DNA of 64,000 bases from Isoetes taiwanensis (GCA_021234155.1 JAJEKV010000025.1:19023558-19087557), one strand, 5' to 3'; shown: positions 44,680-58,560, numbered from the stretch's first letter. The notes: generated from the sequence alone by a model not told the origin. Program-made: numbers and translations.

Positions 44680-45521
44680 AATCCTCCTACCGTTGTGGTC
44701 AAATTGATGTTGTGGTCAAATTGATGTTGAGAATTCAGAGAGGCATACTCTTCTAAATATTCTAGGCCTATTTATTATCCTTGAGAAAGATAGTGTGGGA
44801 GAGATGTTACGAGTCCCTGGTCCCTCGTATGCCCATGGATGCTGCCCAATGTAGCATGATGTAAAAATAATGTGGCATGGTTTATGGATGCTGCCAATGT
44901 GGCATGACGTAAAAATAATGTGGCATGACGTAAACCATTGTTGCAATTTGTAAACGTTATATGGGTGTTGAGGTGCTATTCTGTTAGAACCTTTTTTGTG
45001 CAATGTTGCAAAAGCAAATACGAGTAGTACCGTGGCAGAATCAAGGCCGTTGGAAATTTTGTGGGATGGAATCACCAAGTGTTAGGATTGCACCACAACA
45101 CTCAATTAAACATACATTTATTTACATCCGATTATAATGAGGCTGGAGGAGGGTACGTTCTCATCGACTTGGACAAAGTACATCCGCTACAGACAAAATG
45201 AGGGTGAAGAAGTAAATCCATGAAAGACAAAATCAAGGTAGCAAACTGGACTACACATAATCGGGTACATCAAGGTGTGTCGGCAAAGAAGGTTTGCATA
45301 AGAACACTCCAGCTTGAACTTGGACCTCAAAACTTGAAGTGTGGTCGGCTTCCATGGGACATCAGGCATCGAAAAATAGCGGGTTAGTCTCTTAAATTTT
45401 CGGTCACAATCCTTACTTTCTGGTTCGAGTTTTTATTTGTCGGCAAAAGAATTGTGGGTTTTCCTTCGAAATCTGACAAATAATCATTAGTTTATATTCA
45501 AAATGCGGTGGAGCATGACAT
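44680..45521. other. FMN/FHY upstream region with short repeats
   Basis: Between 44830 and 44940 the words GATGCTGCC-AATGT-GCATGA-GTAAAAATAATGTGGCATG repeat twice, with an extra GGCATGACGTAAA. They contain TGACGT-like cores. Nothing else recognised. Confidence 0.4.
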
Positions 45522-46590
45522 TTATTGGCAAATTATCTTTAATGCGCGAACTATATGTGGTATAAAACTAGGAGAGTAATATTGGTACATCATATATTCC
45601 CCACCAAGTGGATCAATCCCTCTTGAAACTAAAGAGTTCAATGCGTCACTACTATCAAACATAATAAGAACAAAGTTTTCCGCCAACAACTTGATGGACT
45701 GAAAAGAAGGAAGTTGAAGGCGTCTCAAAAGCCGAGATAACCAAATAGGGAACTGTGAAAAATCCAAATAGCCACCAGTAAAATATCCAATGACTGCACA
45801 TGAGGATAGGTTCTTAACACACTTAATACGAGCTTGATGGTCCACCTCAACCACATAAATACCAGAAGCTTGAACTACATTCTGACAGTCAGACTGGTGA
45901 AATATGTCATTTGGAGGCAATTGTTGTTAAAGCTGAGTCTATCGAGCTTTGAATGTGTCCAAGATCGCGGACAACTCATCCTTACTCCCTTCAGACAATA
46001 CCTGTAAAGCAGTTGCTACCCTTGCATTTTTAGATGCACTAGATATATCTTTACAAAGCCAATCACTAAATCTTTGATATGAAATGTAACAGAATCAGGT
46101 GAGTTCCAAGCACTATCACTTGCCGGAGGCCGAGGAACTACATTAGGACTAGAATCTGTACCTGTTTGATGCAAATTCCCATTAACTTCCACTCCCTTAC
46201 TCACAGCGTCTTGCAAGGGAGGAATATCCCTTTTTTCAAGAACCCCTGGAGCAATCACCAATGTCGGCAAAGAACTTCCAACTGAATTATTTACCTCTTT
46301 TTGCATAGCAATTGGGGGATCACGTATCACCAAACTGGCGATAGACTCACGCCATTTTGCTGCTGCCTTAGAAACTGGAGCAATATCTGTCTTCCCCATC
46401 TCTACTAAAAAGTGGCCGAAATCACACAGGCCCAAATCCTGCCCCCAACCTGATAGCAAACCCTAATAAAATTCATACTAGTAGAGAGCTCTCGGAATAA
46501 GCTTTCTAAGAAACTAAAGATCATCAAAAACGGAGCCCGGATGCTCAAGTTACAAGGACAAATGCCAGCAACCCTAAGTGCCATACTCAC
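45522..46590 (-). pseudogene. DUF4283-like relic (possible LINE ORF1)
   Basis: The minus frame 45522-45920 has CAVIGYFTGGYLDFSQFPIWLSRLL, ENFVLIMFDSSDALNSLVSRGIDPLGGEYM. This pattern (conserved VIG-x-F, WL, then F-x-S-x-x-x-A, RG) resembles the DUF4283 domain of plant LINE ORF1 and zinc-knuckle proteins. A second minus frame, 46016-46459, is Pro/Ser-rich. Stops separate them. Assignment tentative. Confidence 0.35.
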
Positions 46591-47275
<685 letters not shown>

Positions 47276-47620
47276 TATTTTAACGTCACGCCACTAGGCA
47301 GCATCCAACTGGACATGTGACCACACACCACACTACATTGCTTGGTTGGGCCCTACCCCCAACCAAGCAAAGTACATTGAGAGCTATCATTAATGTGAGT
47401 GCAGTTTTTTTGTGGTCCATGGTCTTATGCTACGAGTATAAGTAAGACCATATAGCATTTAAAGCATAGAATGTTCATAGTTGCAAGGTGGTTGGTATAA
47501 CTATATATATAGATTTAACGACCATGTAAGAAATCAATCAATGTAAAACTACCAATCATATAGTGTTTATTAAAACCCAACAAACATCAGTTCCATAATG
47601 CGAAATGAGTTGTACCTCTG

Positions 47621-50600
47621 TTAAAAGACATGCAATAAGCTATCCAGAAGATCGTCACTAAACACTGGCTGGAGAAGTGACATGTCAATGGAGGGATCTC
47701 CGTGAAGCTCTGATTGGAAGATGTAGAACATATGCTTGGATGGGATTAAGCTTCCCTTTGCAACCCTCTTCTGATAATTAGGACATGTGCATGAAGGCTC
47801 TTTCTTGATGCTAACAATATACACATTGCCATTTCTGTTCAAATTAAAGTCCACATATCCCTTATGAACAATCACATTACTTAGAACTAAGACATCCATA
47901 TTTTTGCTTTGCTCCAAATTTAGTTCTGCAACTCTACTAAGTTTAGTCCTTCTGTTTACATGCTTACCATCACATCTCATGATAGAATGTTGACTTCCAG
48001 GACTGTTAACATACTGAACATCTTCATTTTGATGGGTATATGTGGTTCTAATCAATCCTTCCATATTATAGCCAACCTTTTCCAAAGTCTCGAGCTCGTG
48101 AGGCTTAAGTTTGACACCCTTATATACTGGCCACAAAATAGGACTATTGGGTGTGGAAACCATATCAGAATTTGGGTACCATGTGCACCCATAGTTGTCA
48201 GGACAAAACCAAAAAAATTGCTCGCATGTTCCTTCTCTATAAGACCTTATACCATAATACGATGGCGCTGCAACTGATGATAGGCCCTTGTTAATCAATT
48301 TGTCACATTTTTTATGATTTACTGAAACCCTGCCTTGACATCTCACTTTACTGCCAGCATTTGTGCTACGAATGGCCCAGCTGGTATCAAAGATTTCTCT
48401 CTCATTGACGTCAATAGAATTTGACCCAAATAAATTTTTTACTGTTGGATCTGTTTCTGCTACTCTAGGTACATTTCGTGTTTGCTTGTCTAGTCTATGT
48501 GTTCCAAACTCACCTATGGGTGTGGAGCTGTTCATGCATTTTCTCTTTGATATTGTTTGATCATTCCCACCCTAACCACACTGAAATATTGGTAAACCAT
48601 GTCTGCTAACTTCCTGAATAACTGCATCAGTGACCTCCTTACTCTTGATCCCACTATTTAATCTACCTTGCAACCTTGAGAAAAGTGTAGATATTCCTAG
48701 TCCTGATCCAACAAAGTTATGGTCGAGGTGTGACTTGTATTTACTACTTTGTAAGATAGCTTCTGTCAAATCAAACAAATTAGCATCATACAGAGTTAAA
48801 GTTTTTTTATAACCTGTAGCTGCTAACCAACTTGCCTACTTTCAGACAAATTAGTATTAGGTATATGCATAGCATCTTCTATTGAGGCACAAAATTTCAT
48901 ATAATTTCTTCATCGGCTCACTCTCTGATGCCATCAAGCCATCTACGAGCACAATGCATTGACATTTGATGCAAAAGCCTTCTCTAGAAGCCAATCTGTC
49001 ATATAATGGTACAATTCATTTGGATTATCTGAGTTTGCAGACTTTCATTCATAAACTCCTCTCTATATTCAGGACCGAGATGCTTCTTGGCATGCCTCTG
49101 CATACACTGTTCAAAGTGAAAGACATAAGAGCACTCTTTTTCACACACTTCTTTACCCTCAAAGAAAACATCTCTAACTACCATCCAATATGCCTGAGCT
49201 TCATCAACCATAAATCCATGAAATTGAGCAGGTTCGTAACCCTTAAATATCATCACTTTATTCAACTTTTTCCAGAATTTTCTTTGTGATTGAGCATCTT
49301 CTGTTTTCATATCACAAATTGCTATTGTCACCAAGCTTCTTAATCTGTAATGTGGTAATGTTGTCATTAGTTAATATTCAGATAAAGTTGATATAAAAAA
49401 AGGGGTACATTAAGTGGTCACTTACATAGGATCATACACGTGGCATGCTAGTGTAGTCCATCCATGTATTCTTTTAACATGATCAAAATGCACCCTTGAG
49501 TTGCCAAGATCCTGATTGAGTCACATTCTGTTCACTAAATCAACACCACTACCAGAACCAATAGTTGACATTTTAAAAATATAACATCTTTCATTATCTT
49601 TGTCATGAGTTTGAAATGGAAACTTCGAGCCATGGAATTATTCATAACGACACTTACTTTTTAGGTACATGATGTTGTTATAGTCATCAGAAGATTGCTT
49701 CTTCTTTTTTTCTTGCATCATCTATCCATTTCCTTAATCTATACATTAAACAAAAATGCATTAGAAAATAATAAAACTCTTAACTACTCAAAATGAAGAT
49801 ATTACCTTCTTCGATTGCAAAGTAGCTCCAAACAGTCCAACAATTCTTCTACCTTGTAGCTTGTCAACATTTCAATTTGATCAATCTCTGATGTTGAAAG
49901 TACGTCTGCAATCACCAACTGCATGGCCAATTCATCTTGCATCTGCTTGGGTCCAAACTTACCAATGGAACTAACTGGCATATTCTGCAAAAGTGAGTGC
50001 AGTCTCTTTACGTCTTCCTTGCTTTCCACATGCCTAATGGGATGAGTATGAGTTCCAGTATGGACTACAAGTCGTGTAGCAGTAATGCAGCTCGGGAGAC
50101 AATAATAAATCATCACATCACATCTTGCAATACAAATTGGTTGTTTCTTACAGAACACGCAATGTAGAGAACCATGTTCTTCTGATGTGGGATCAATATT
50201 AGGCCTTGTCCCTAGAGAACCTCTACATTGTATGGAATTTAGACAATTTTGCCATTATAAAAGGGTGATAAGGAGGACCTTCACAGACTCTTTAACTTCT
50301 GAACAAATTTTATTCAATTTGCTTTTGCCTGTGCAACAGAGGATTTTCTGGAAATTTGAATCACCAGGTCTTACAGAATCAAGCAAAGAGGAAGATGGAG
50401 AATCAATAGTTATGACTACAATTGGTTTTGATTGCTCTTTGTTACCATAGACCACGACTGTATCACCAAATTCCTCATAGATTACCTATCACTCTTAGAT
50501 TTGTAGCCTTCCTCAATAACATTCCATAAAGAAGAGGGATCATTGGAATCCTTGACTTGAACCACACATAAAGTGTTAATATCGTAGTTGAACACTGTAG

Positions 50601-50780
50601 ATAGCAAACTGCTATCAATAGTGCATATTCCATTCACGAATGGCAAGCATAGTTCTTGCACTCGACCAGATGCCTTAAAGGAGCTTCTTTGTAGAACTAG
50701 TCTCTCCCATTCAGGAGCGATATGCGAAATCTCTAAGCAAGTTTGAAATCCCCAATTTGAGGACTACTTCAAATTACTTG
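47621..50780 (-). pseudogene. Decayed Mutator-like (MULE) transposase
   Basis: Minus-strand pieces in order: N-terminal part (50460-50780, APEWERLVLQRSSF); a FLYWCH/WRKY-like DNA-binding region (49802-50158 with RLVVHTGTHTHPIRH); the end of the DDE domain (48999-49367 with FHGFMVDEAQAYW and YVFHFEQCMQRHAKKH); a linker; and a SWIM-like zinc motif (about 47740-47800) C-T-C-P...S-K-H-M, where the usual third Cys is Ser. This order is typical of MULE/FAR1-type transposases. Stops and frameshifts, for example around 48840-48990, make it non-functional. Terminal inverted repeats were not found. Confidence 0.6.
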
Positions 50781-50846
50781 CTAAGCAAATCAAGATTAAC
50801 GGCTAGCTTTGGGATATTGTTATGGTTCTAGAGAAACCGAAACCAT

Positions 50847-51546
50847 GCTCTGATACCAATTTGATACGAACCCAATTATCTCGTCAAGAAATACTACAGA
50901 TAAACACAATAAGTTCACAGATCAACCCATATGGGTAAGCTCACCACCCAACTGGGCTATCATAAGCAAGAGAATATCCGAGAAAGACTGAAATTTTGGA
51001 AGAGGAAATGCTTAAGAAAAACAATTTAGCCACTAGAGACTCCTCAATCTAGCAAATCACAAATTCAAGGAAAGTTTGGCTTTAAGAATCAGTCGAAGGA
51101 GAAGAGAGTGAACTAGGATAATTGGGAATTCTCAAAGGATTGAATGTTCTTCCAAACAATCAATCCACAACATGAGAGGTAGGGAATAGGAAATTGAGAA
51201 GTTCGGGTCTCTGGAGCTAAGCGGCCGTTGGGCCTGTTCGCTTCCTAGCTTGTTCGCAATTGTAACAGATGGTTGTGAGGTATTGTTGTCACCAATCCGT
51301 TCGCCGGTGATGCCTCCACTAGTTGAGGTTGTCTACAATCTTTATAGCAAGTGTGGCCCTTTTGGGAAAAAGGGCGTTCCTTTCTTTTATCTCCATCGAT
51401 TCCATTAAATAGCTATAAAGGCCCTTGCTTAAACTAAACGTCCCGTTTTATCGAGGAAAGGTCGCTTACCTTTTTAATCTTTGCTTCAACAGCTATATGG
51501 TAAAAAGGTCTTGTCTATTTCTTTTTAAATATTTACCCCTGTAACA
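50847..51546 (-). mobile_element. Orphan LTR with primer-binding site, minus strand
   Basis: The complement of 50847-50860 reads TTGGTATCAGAGC, a perfect Met primer site. The LTR-like stretch 50862-51546 has TG...CA ends (complement starts TGTTACAGGGG and ends GTATCA). Immediately downstream (below 50840) is the MULE, not gag, so only the LTR and leader remain. No second LTR copy was found, so the outer end is provisional. Confidence 0.6.
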
Positions 51547-53041
51547 ATGGTCTTGGCTATTAATAATCGTAACCATTGGGATATTTCTCCTAGATGTTTG
51601 GCTCTATTGACATACAAGGTATTGGCTTCTACTTCTTAACTTTCTTTCTCATTCTCTTGCTCCCATAGCCACTCCCCCCAGCACCACCATATCAATCTTT
51701 GGCATTTGTATCACAAAACAAATCAACACAAAATGCCCCTCACACCCATACTCATATTGGCACCTTCCTACCCTTTTAGCATCATCTCAAATACAAGTAC
51801 CACCACATTCTTTATTTTCACCAACAATCAAACAACTACCCTACAATGCCGGGCACCATAACTAGTACAAGTTAGTCCAAGAAATAAAGTAAAGTTCTAG
51901 ATATATTTGAAAATAAATTTGGGTTAAATATGTAGCAAAATAACAGGGGGTTCCAGGGGGATTTGATATAGATATAATTCTTGAAACCATAGACCATATC
52001 CCTAAAACAATTCAATGGGTTATTATAAAAAAAACATGGATTTACGATAAAAAATAGTCACATTAGCTTATTGGTTACATTGGTTAAAGTAGTCTTATTA
52101 GGACATTAAGTTATTTTGGTAGAAATTCGAATCCCCGTATTTCATATTCTAAAACCTTAAGCGAAACGGTATAGAGGCTCGATATACCATCAAAACCTTA
52201 GGCAAACTCGTATTTGACATCTTAAAATCATAGGCGTCCCCAATCATAAATGAGCATAATCGAAACGAGAGGTGTCCAGAGGCTGCAACATACAGTCTGG
52301 GCCGTAGGATTGACAGATCCGACGACTGTGGTAGTCCAGGGTGCACCTCGTTTAGAAATGTGATCTTAGTGGTAATGGTGGTTGCAATATGGTGATTTGA
52401 GTTGAATGCCTCATTCTGAGATGGATAACGTGACGATGGATTTACAACATAAATGGAGTTACTAGAGGCTAAGTTCTATGGAAAATATGGATGATGCCTA
52501 AAGGCTACATCAGGTAATTATTAAACTAATTTGATTTCTAATTCTATACTATGTTCAGTTAACCTTTTCTTCTATCGCTGTTTCACTGTCGTTGTTTCAC
52601 GATCGTTGTTTCAAGTAGGAACCTAGCATAATGCATGATCATGGCGGACTAAGACACGAGTCCACCAGCAGCAACAACACTCGTACCAACCTTGTAAGCT
52701 TAGCAACAAGCAGGCACCTTCGACAACAAGCAACATGATTAGGATTAGGTTTTAACATCAAGGCAGGATATTATTGGCCCTGTGAATGGCAGTAGAGGGT
52801 TCCTGAACACACAGGTCTTGTGAGCAGTAGTACCCAATTCAAGTGGACCTTGTGAACATCAGCAAATATTCCTAGTCGATTCCTTTTGTAGTTCACGTTA
52901 GGGCCAAAGGCAAGAAGAGATAACACATGGCTCGTTTCCTTGATTCCACGTGCAAGATACCATAATATTCAAAGTTTCAATCTCTCTGTCAAAACACCCA
53001 CTATGACAAGGTGAACCCGATCCAAAAAGTCTGTTGCGGGC
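51547..53041. other. No recognised feature
   Basis: AT-rich spacer. Nothing coding or repeated that I could support. Confidence 0.4.
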
Positions 53042-53490
53042 ATGTTAGAGTCCAAACTCTTAGAGCAGTTCATAGACCTACAACACAAACTGGTCCCGCA
53101 ACTCTCTTCACCAGACCAAGAGACCTTCTTCATAGCCATAGAACAAGCGATGAAAGGCCCAGTTTTCACACTGGAAGGTAAGCAATTATTTCATGTCCTA
53201 TATGCTTGTTTTCAAATGTTTTGTCTCCTACAGAGCTACCTCCCTCCAAGCCACAATGCATAGATGCTAGTATCCAGACCGATCAGTCCGAATTCGCAAA
53301 TGCTATGGCTCAAACGGATAAGCAAATGCCACATCAGCCAGATTCCAATCCTAAAAGGCAGGCGGATACTCTAAATGATATGCAAGGGTGGCCAACATTA
53401 AATGACTCAGAGCAAGACAAGAGTTTCAATGTACAGATAGTCAAGATCCTGGAGATATATACTTGCTTGGACATTGATACAGCCACATAG
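53042..53490 (+). CDS. Putative small spliced ORF, unknown function
   Basis: ATG 53042 is the first after an in-frame TGA. Exon 1 runs 53042-53177. A 56-nt intron (53178-53233, GTAAGC...CTACAG) is inferred. Exon 2 is 53234-53490. The spliced frame reads MLESKLLEQFIDLQ, FTLEE-LPPSKPQ, then DASIQTDQSE and MAQTDKQM (an -IQTD/-AQTD- repeat), ending TCLDIDTAT. About 130 residues. No family recognised; it may be a relic of a larger gene, since a coiled-coil repeat follows at 54120. Confidence 0.35.
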
Positions 53491-54119
53491 TACTTCATGG
53501 ACGCTATGGGGTGAAAACCCGCTAGTAGGGTGCAGAAGCACGCGCCGGATGCACGCTGCCAGCACCTCGCTTCTTGCTGGGTAGCGAGTGCTGAGATTTT
53601 AGTGCACCTTCAAAATGCAAAGCTGTCCGTCAATGAAAGAGACAGTTAGCAGTTTAGATATTGAATGGCAGTTTAGATAGAATGGCTCGTAAGCAATAGG
53701 GTGCCTAGGCACCTCCACTGCATGCCAATTTTTTCCCTCCCTCCCCTCGACGATCATACCCATTGTATTGAATTCCCCTTCCCATTCCGGTGACCTCGCA
53801 AAATGGCGCAAGAACCCAGTGGTTGGCAAGAACTGAAAGGTTGGCGCGAACTAAAGGTCTATGCAGTCAATTGTTCGGTGGCATTAGATGACATTGCCAG
53901 GGACGTTGGATACCGGACCTGACAACATCTGTTCTTTGTGTTTGAAGAATATGAAGCATTCCAAAGTATGCATTGAATGCAAGAGGCACTAGTTTGATAA
54001 TGTTTTTCAGTTCACTTACAAGAGGGGCTATCATCTCAGAGAATATAGAGTTGCTTTCAAAGTATGCAGGGCAAAGTTCTATCAGGGGAGTGCACAAAGT
54101 GCAAAATACAACATCTACT
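53491..54119. other. Spacer
   Basis: Contains a short Cys-pair-like stretch near 53925-53990 on the plus strand (LCV-x-x-M-K-H...VCIECKRH-like) but no open frame. Otherwise nothing recognised. Confidence 0.3.
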
Positions 54120-54410
54120 GGCACTGATGGATGAACAAAAGGAGGAGGAGGATGAGTAAAGGGAGTTGGAGGAAGTAAAAAAAGCCCTGGAGGAAGAAAA
54201 AAAAAAGCCATGGAGCAAGAGGTGTTGGAGGAGGAGTATAAAGCACCGGAGGAAGAAAGAAAAGCCCTGGAGCAGTAAGAGGTCTTGGAGGCGGAGCAGA
54301 AAGCACTAGAGGAAGAAAAAAAAACCTTGTAGTAGCAAGAGGTGTTGGAGGTGGAGCACTGGAGGAAATTACTGGAGGAATATAAAAAAAGCCTTGGAGC
54401 GCTTTAATAT
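54120..54410 (+). repeat. Degenerate ~60-bp tandem repeat coding for Glu/Lys/Leu-rich coiled coil
   Basis: Units start near 54186, 54246 and 54306 with GGAGGAAGAAA-AAAGCC-TGGAGCAAGAGGT-TTGGAGG. In the plus frames this reads A-L-E-E-E-K-K-A, E-Q-E-V-L-E-E-E, that is a heptad-like helix, broken by stops. Probably a relic of a coiled-coil gene. Confidence 0.5.
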
Positions 54411-54759
54411 GTTCTTCTAAAAGCTATGGAAGACTACAAGGCAGGAATATCTAAAGTCAAGGCTGCCCTTTCCTGTTTTGATTTTATTTTATTTTTTGTT
54501 TAAGGCTACGAGGGCATCCATATCAAACAGTAGAGGCTGTTATTTCTTATTTCTTAATACATTGGAAGCTTTTTGTTCAAAGAAGGTGTGATATTGCACG
54601 CTTGTGTGATAATGGAACTTGTATGATGCATGAATATTGAATAATGTTTCTTAATCTTGTTCTATATCTTGTTATGTAGGCACGACAGTTGATAAATACA
54701 GGGTGTTGATTTTATAAGACAAATGTATAGAATTGTTAGTAATGGCACTTAAGATATAT

Positions 54760-55281
54760 TGTTAAGGAACTTCACAACCTTCATCTAGACAACCAACTTG
54801 ATATTATTTGATCTAGACAACAAATTTAACTTTAACCTTGACCATTGAGTTAATTCAATAGTATCAAAGCAATTTTACAAGTGCAAAGTTTACTTCAATC
54901 ATAATTCACACAAATAAGAAGGAGAATTTCACAGCAAACGATCACTCATGTGTGATCGAATCCAACCAGCCTGTATGCCGCCTGCCTTCCTCCAGCATTC
55001 TTCTGATCTATATTCCCATTCGGCCGAGTCTATTGCAGTCGGTTATGCCATAACCGTCTCTTCAAGTTTTCAATGGAGTTTTCCTATTGATCCAGCATAT
55101 CTCCTTCTAATTTTGAATTTGATTAACCTTAGAACATAAATAATTCACTTATAGGTTTCAGATCAAACTCCAATATCAATGGTTAAGCAATAAGGTTAGG
55201 GCAACCTTTCACAATGCATCATCTTCTTGTTTTTCCTATGCAGATTCACCTTGAATATTATAACATTATATATTTTTAACA
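54760..55281 (-). repeat. Possible copia 3' LTR
   Basis: On the minus strand TGTTAAAAATATATAATG begins at 55281, right after the polypurine-like AAGGGGAA (55282-55290), as in many plant copia elements. The far end is not resolved. Confidence 0.45.
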
Positions 55282-57400
55282 TTCCCCTTAATGTTAAATA
55301 TTCATCATCTCCTAAGAGTCTTGCTCTGGTATATCAAACTGTACAGACTTCTGATTATATTTCTCTGTGCCTTTTGGTTTTACTGTATCTTTCTCCACTG
55401 AACTTAGAGCACTTGTTTTTGTTTCACTTATTCCAATATTCCCCTGTAATTTTATAAACATGTGTACTGGCAAGACCTTTGTTAAAATATCTGTAGTTTG
55501 ATCTGCTGCATTTTTGTACTCCACAGAAATGATTCCCTTGACAATCATATCTCTGATAAAATGTACCTGAAGCTCAATATGCTTTGTCCTTTCATGTAGG
55601 ACAGGGTTTTTAGCTATGGCTATGCAACTGATATTATCAATAAATAATGTTGTAGACAATAATCTTCTGACCCAAACAACTTCTCTACTAGCTAAGGATG
55701 CTGCATTGTATTCAGCTTCAGCTGTAGACATGGCTATGCAACCTTGTTTTTTACTTCTCCATGACACTGTGCTTCCACCAACCTGCAAAATATACCCTGA
55801 GGTGTGTCCCAATATCCACCCCAGTTTGCATCTGAGTATGCAGTTAATTCTAAACTTGTATTTGTGAAGGTTAGACCTTCATCATATGTTCCCTTTAAAA
55901 ATCTGAATTGGCAGCACGCCAATGTTGTTTTCCAGGGTTGTTTTCAAACTGCTGAGTAGATTAACACTGTATGCTATGTCTGGTCTACTGCAGTTGGCTA
56001 AATATAGAAGACATCCCACCAACTCTCTACATGGATAATTCTCCATTTGTGCCAGTTCAGCTTCAGATTTAGGACTTAAGTCAGAATACAATCTCTGGCC
56101 TGTTGCTAGTGGTGTTTTCACACTATTGCAGTTAGTTAATCCAAATTTCTCTAACATACCTTGAATGTTGTTGCTATGTGTTAGAGTTATCTTTTTTTGT
56201 TCTCGATTCCTGTGTACTTCAATACCAAGGAATTTCTGCAATGACCCTAGGTCTGTCATTTGAAATCTACTGTTTAGTACTGTTTTGTAAAAATTCAGAC
56301 ATTCCAAACTGTTTGCAACCATTATGCAGTCATCAACATACAAAGCAATGAAGCAAAAATTATTTTTCTCTCTGTAGACATACAGATTACCTTCATTTTG
56401 AAGTTTAATGAAATGTTGGTCCTTCAAAAAGTTGTCCATGCATAAGTACCATTGTTTGAGACTATATACTGCCTTTTTTTAGTTTCCACGCTAAATTTCC
56501 TCCTTGTTCAAACCCTTTGCTTGCTGCATAAATATCTCCTCATCAAGATTAGCATTTAAAAAAGCAGTATTAACATCCGTGTGGTGAATCTCGAGATCCA
56601 AAGCATTTGCATATGCAAGAAGTATTCTTAAACTTGTTAGCTTCGCTATTGGAGAGAAAGTTTCCTCATAGTCAGTCCCTTTTTCATGTGAAAATCCTTG
56701 TGCTACTAGTCTTGTCTTGAACTTTTTTGCTATTATTGTCAATCTTTATCTTATATATCTATTTATTTCCAACTATATTTTTTGTGTGCTGGTTTTTCAA
56801 CAACTTCATATGTTTCTGTCCTGTCAAATGATTCCATTTCCTTTTCCATTGCAGTCTTCTATTCCTTTGCATTCTCACTAGTCATAGCTTCTTTATAACT
56901 CTGTGGTATGCTTGGCTCAAATATTGCCATGATTTCGTTTATCTCTACTTCATTCCTTTGTTGAATCTAACATCTCTTCCAACAATGATTTTCCTATTTT
57001 CTGGAACATATAGTCTATAACCCTTGGATTGTTCATCATATCCAACCATAAAGCATCTAATTGCTCTGTCATCTAATTTTTTTCTTTCTTCCTTTTGAAT
57101 ATGCAAAAAAGCAATGCTTCCAAATGCTTGAAAATTCTCATACCTTAATTTTATGTTGCTCCAAAGATCCTCTGCAATTTGTCCATTTAGACTTGATAGA
57201 GGACCTTATTTTTGTATGAACACTGCATTTTTCACAGCCTCCTCCCATAGAAAGTTAGGTAAACCTGATTGCTTTAGCATTGATCTTACTGGATCAAGAA
57301 CAAACCTGTTTTTCCTTTCTGCAACTCCATTTTGTTGTGGAGAATGGCTGCAAGTTACTGCTAGACTAGTCTTTTTTACAAACTAGCTAGTTTTTGTCCC
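55282..57400 (-). pseudogene. Ty1/copia pol, 5'-truncated
   Basis: Minus-strand order: end of integrase (57000-57350: QQNGVAERKNRF with the catalytic Glu, then LKQSGLPNFLWEEAVKNAVF and the GYDEQSKGYRLY region); RT (56491-56742: KTRLVAQGFSHEKGTDYEE, DVNTAFLNANLDEEI; 55882-56439: FIALYVDDCIM, YVDD being the copia catalytic box, and DLGSLQKFLGIEV); then RNase H (55312-55922: YSDANWGG, SWRSKKQGCIAMSTAEAEY, and ERTKHIELQVHFIRD). Order INT-RT-RH is diagnostic of copia. Gag and protease are missing. Stops and shifts are present. Confidence 0.9.
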
Positions 57401-57419
57401 ACTGCCAACGAGCAGCCAA

Positions 57420-58560
57420 AGTGGGGGACATGTATAGGCTTTTAAATTCTACCACGTCGGGGATCATCATCGTATATCCCTAGTAACCAACTTCCAAATA
57501 TAAGTGACATTGGCAAGGTTTGAACCCATGGCCAAGTGAACACTTATTTTTGGCATTACTAGGCCTCGCTTCTCCAAGTGGTTGACACTAGCCCGATATT
57601 GAGACATCCTTTTCCCAGGTTCAGCCCATAGATGGTCTACTGCTAGCTTTTCAAGCAAAACCCTCGCTTCTTGCCTATCTGTTGACCAATTTGAACTGTT
57701 CAAACCCCATCTACCAGCCCATTGCATCACGTCTCTCTTCCATCCTTGATCTGAATCCACCATGGCACGGGGAGACAAGCGGTCTGATTTTTGTTCTTGA
57801 ACTCGGTTGATACAAACCTTCAAGTTCGAGTGGAAACATGACCACTTCTACCAACATTATGGCATATGGGATTTGGGATTGAATGCCTAGTTCCTTCGTC
57901 AAAATTTTTTTTGAACTGCTTCTAGTTGCTTCCATAATCGAGTAGAAATCCCGGCCCCCTAGATGGGTACACCATACAGTAGAACCATTTGCACTAGAGT
58001 CTTAAATAGGATCTTTTTCAGCCCCAATTTGTGAGTGATGGCTTACAACATTTTGCCAGCATGCTATATAAGACGGCCTTTCCTCCTGATACTCTTCTTT
58101 TCACACAGTTTTTCCAGCTGTAATTGGATGCTATATCTATTTCCAAATATTTGTAGTTGTCCCCTTTGTATGTAAATTCCGGCCTTTTTCTAGTTCCAAA
58201 TACCATGACTTTAGATTTTGAAAATTTTACACTCATTCTTTTCGCTTCACAAAAGGTCTCTAGGCTATTTAAATGTTCTTGTAGAATCTTTCGATTGCTT
58301 GCCGACAGTACCACATCATCTGCATAAAGGAGTAATTGGATGAATACGTACCTAGTCTTATGCCTGCAAGAGATCTGACCCTCAACCAGACGTCCAGTTC
58401 ATCTATGAAAATTCCGAATAGCGTCGAAGATAACGGGCAGCCTTGGCATACCCATAATGGGAAGCCTCTTACTATGAAGCTTTCAGAGTCTTGTAGATAA
58501 CTGAAGACTTCATATGAGAACTTTCTTCCATGAGAACTTGCTTCCACTTGGTTTTAACAG
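57420..58560 (-). pseudogene. LINE reverse transcriptase fragment
   Basis: Minus strand: CQGCPLSSTLFGIFIDEL (58380-58450), then in another frame LLLYADDVVLSASN at about 58310 (intact YADD box), then LQEHLNSLETFCEAKRMSVKFSKSKVMVFG and YKYL. A C-terminal continuation runs to 57467. Related in layout to the LINE at 17310-18670. Frameshifted and 5'-truncated. Confidence 0.82.

Noticed and set aside
47621-50780. Functional domesticated FAR1/MULE-derived host gene
   Set aside because: Stops and shifts separate the blocks, the SWIM motif has lost a Cys, and no set of GT-AG introns restored a continuous frame by eye.
54115-54306. Minus-strand Leu/Pro-rich ORF as a membrane protein
   Set aside because: It is the antisense of the Glu/Lys-rich tandem repeat. 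Low-complexity shadow.
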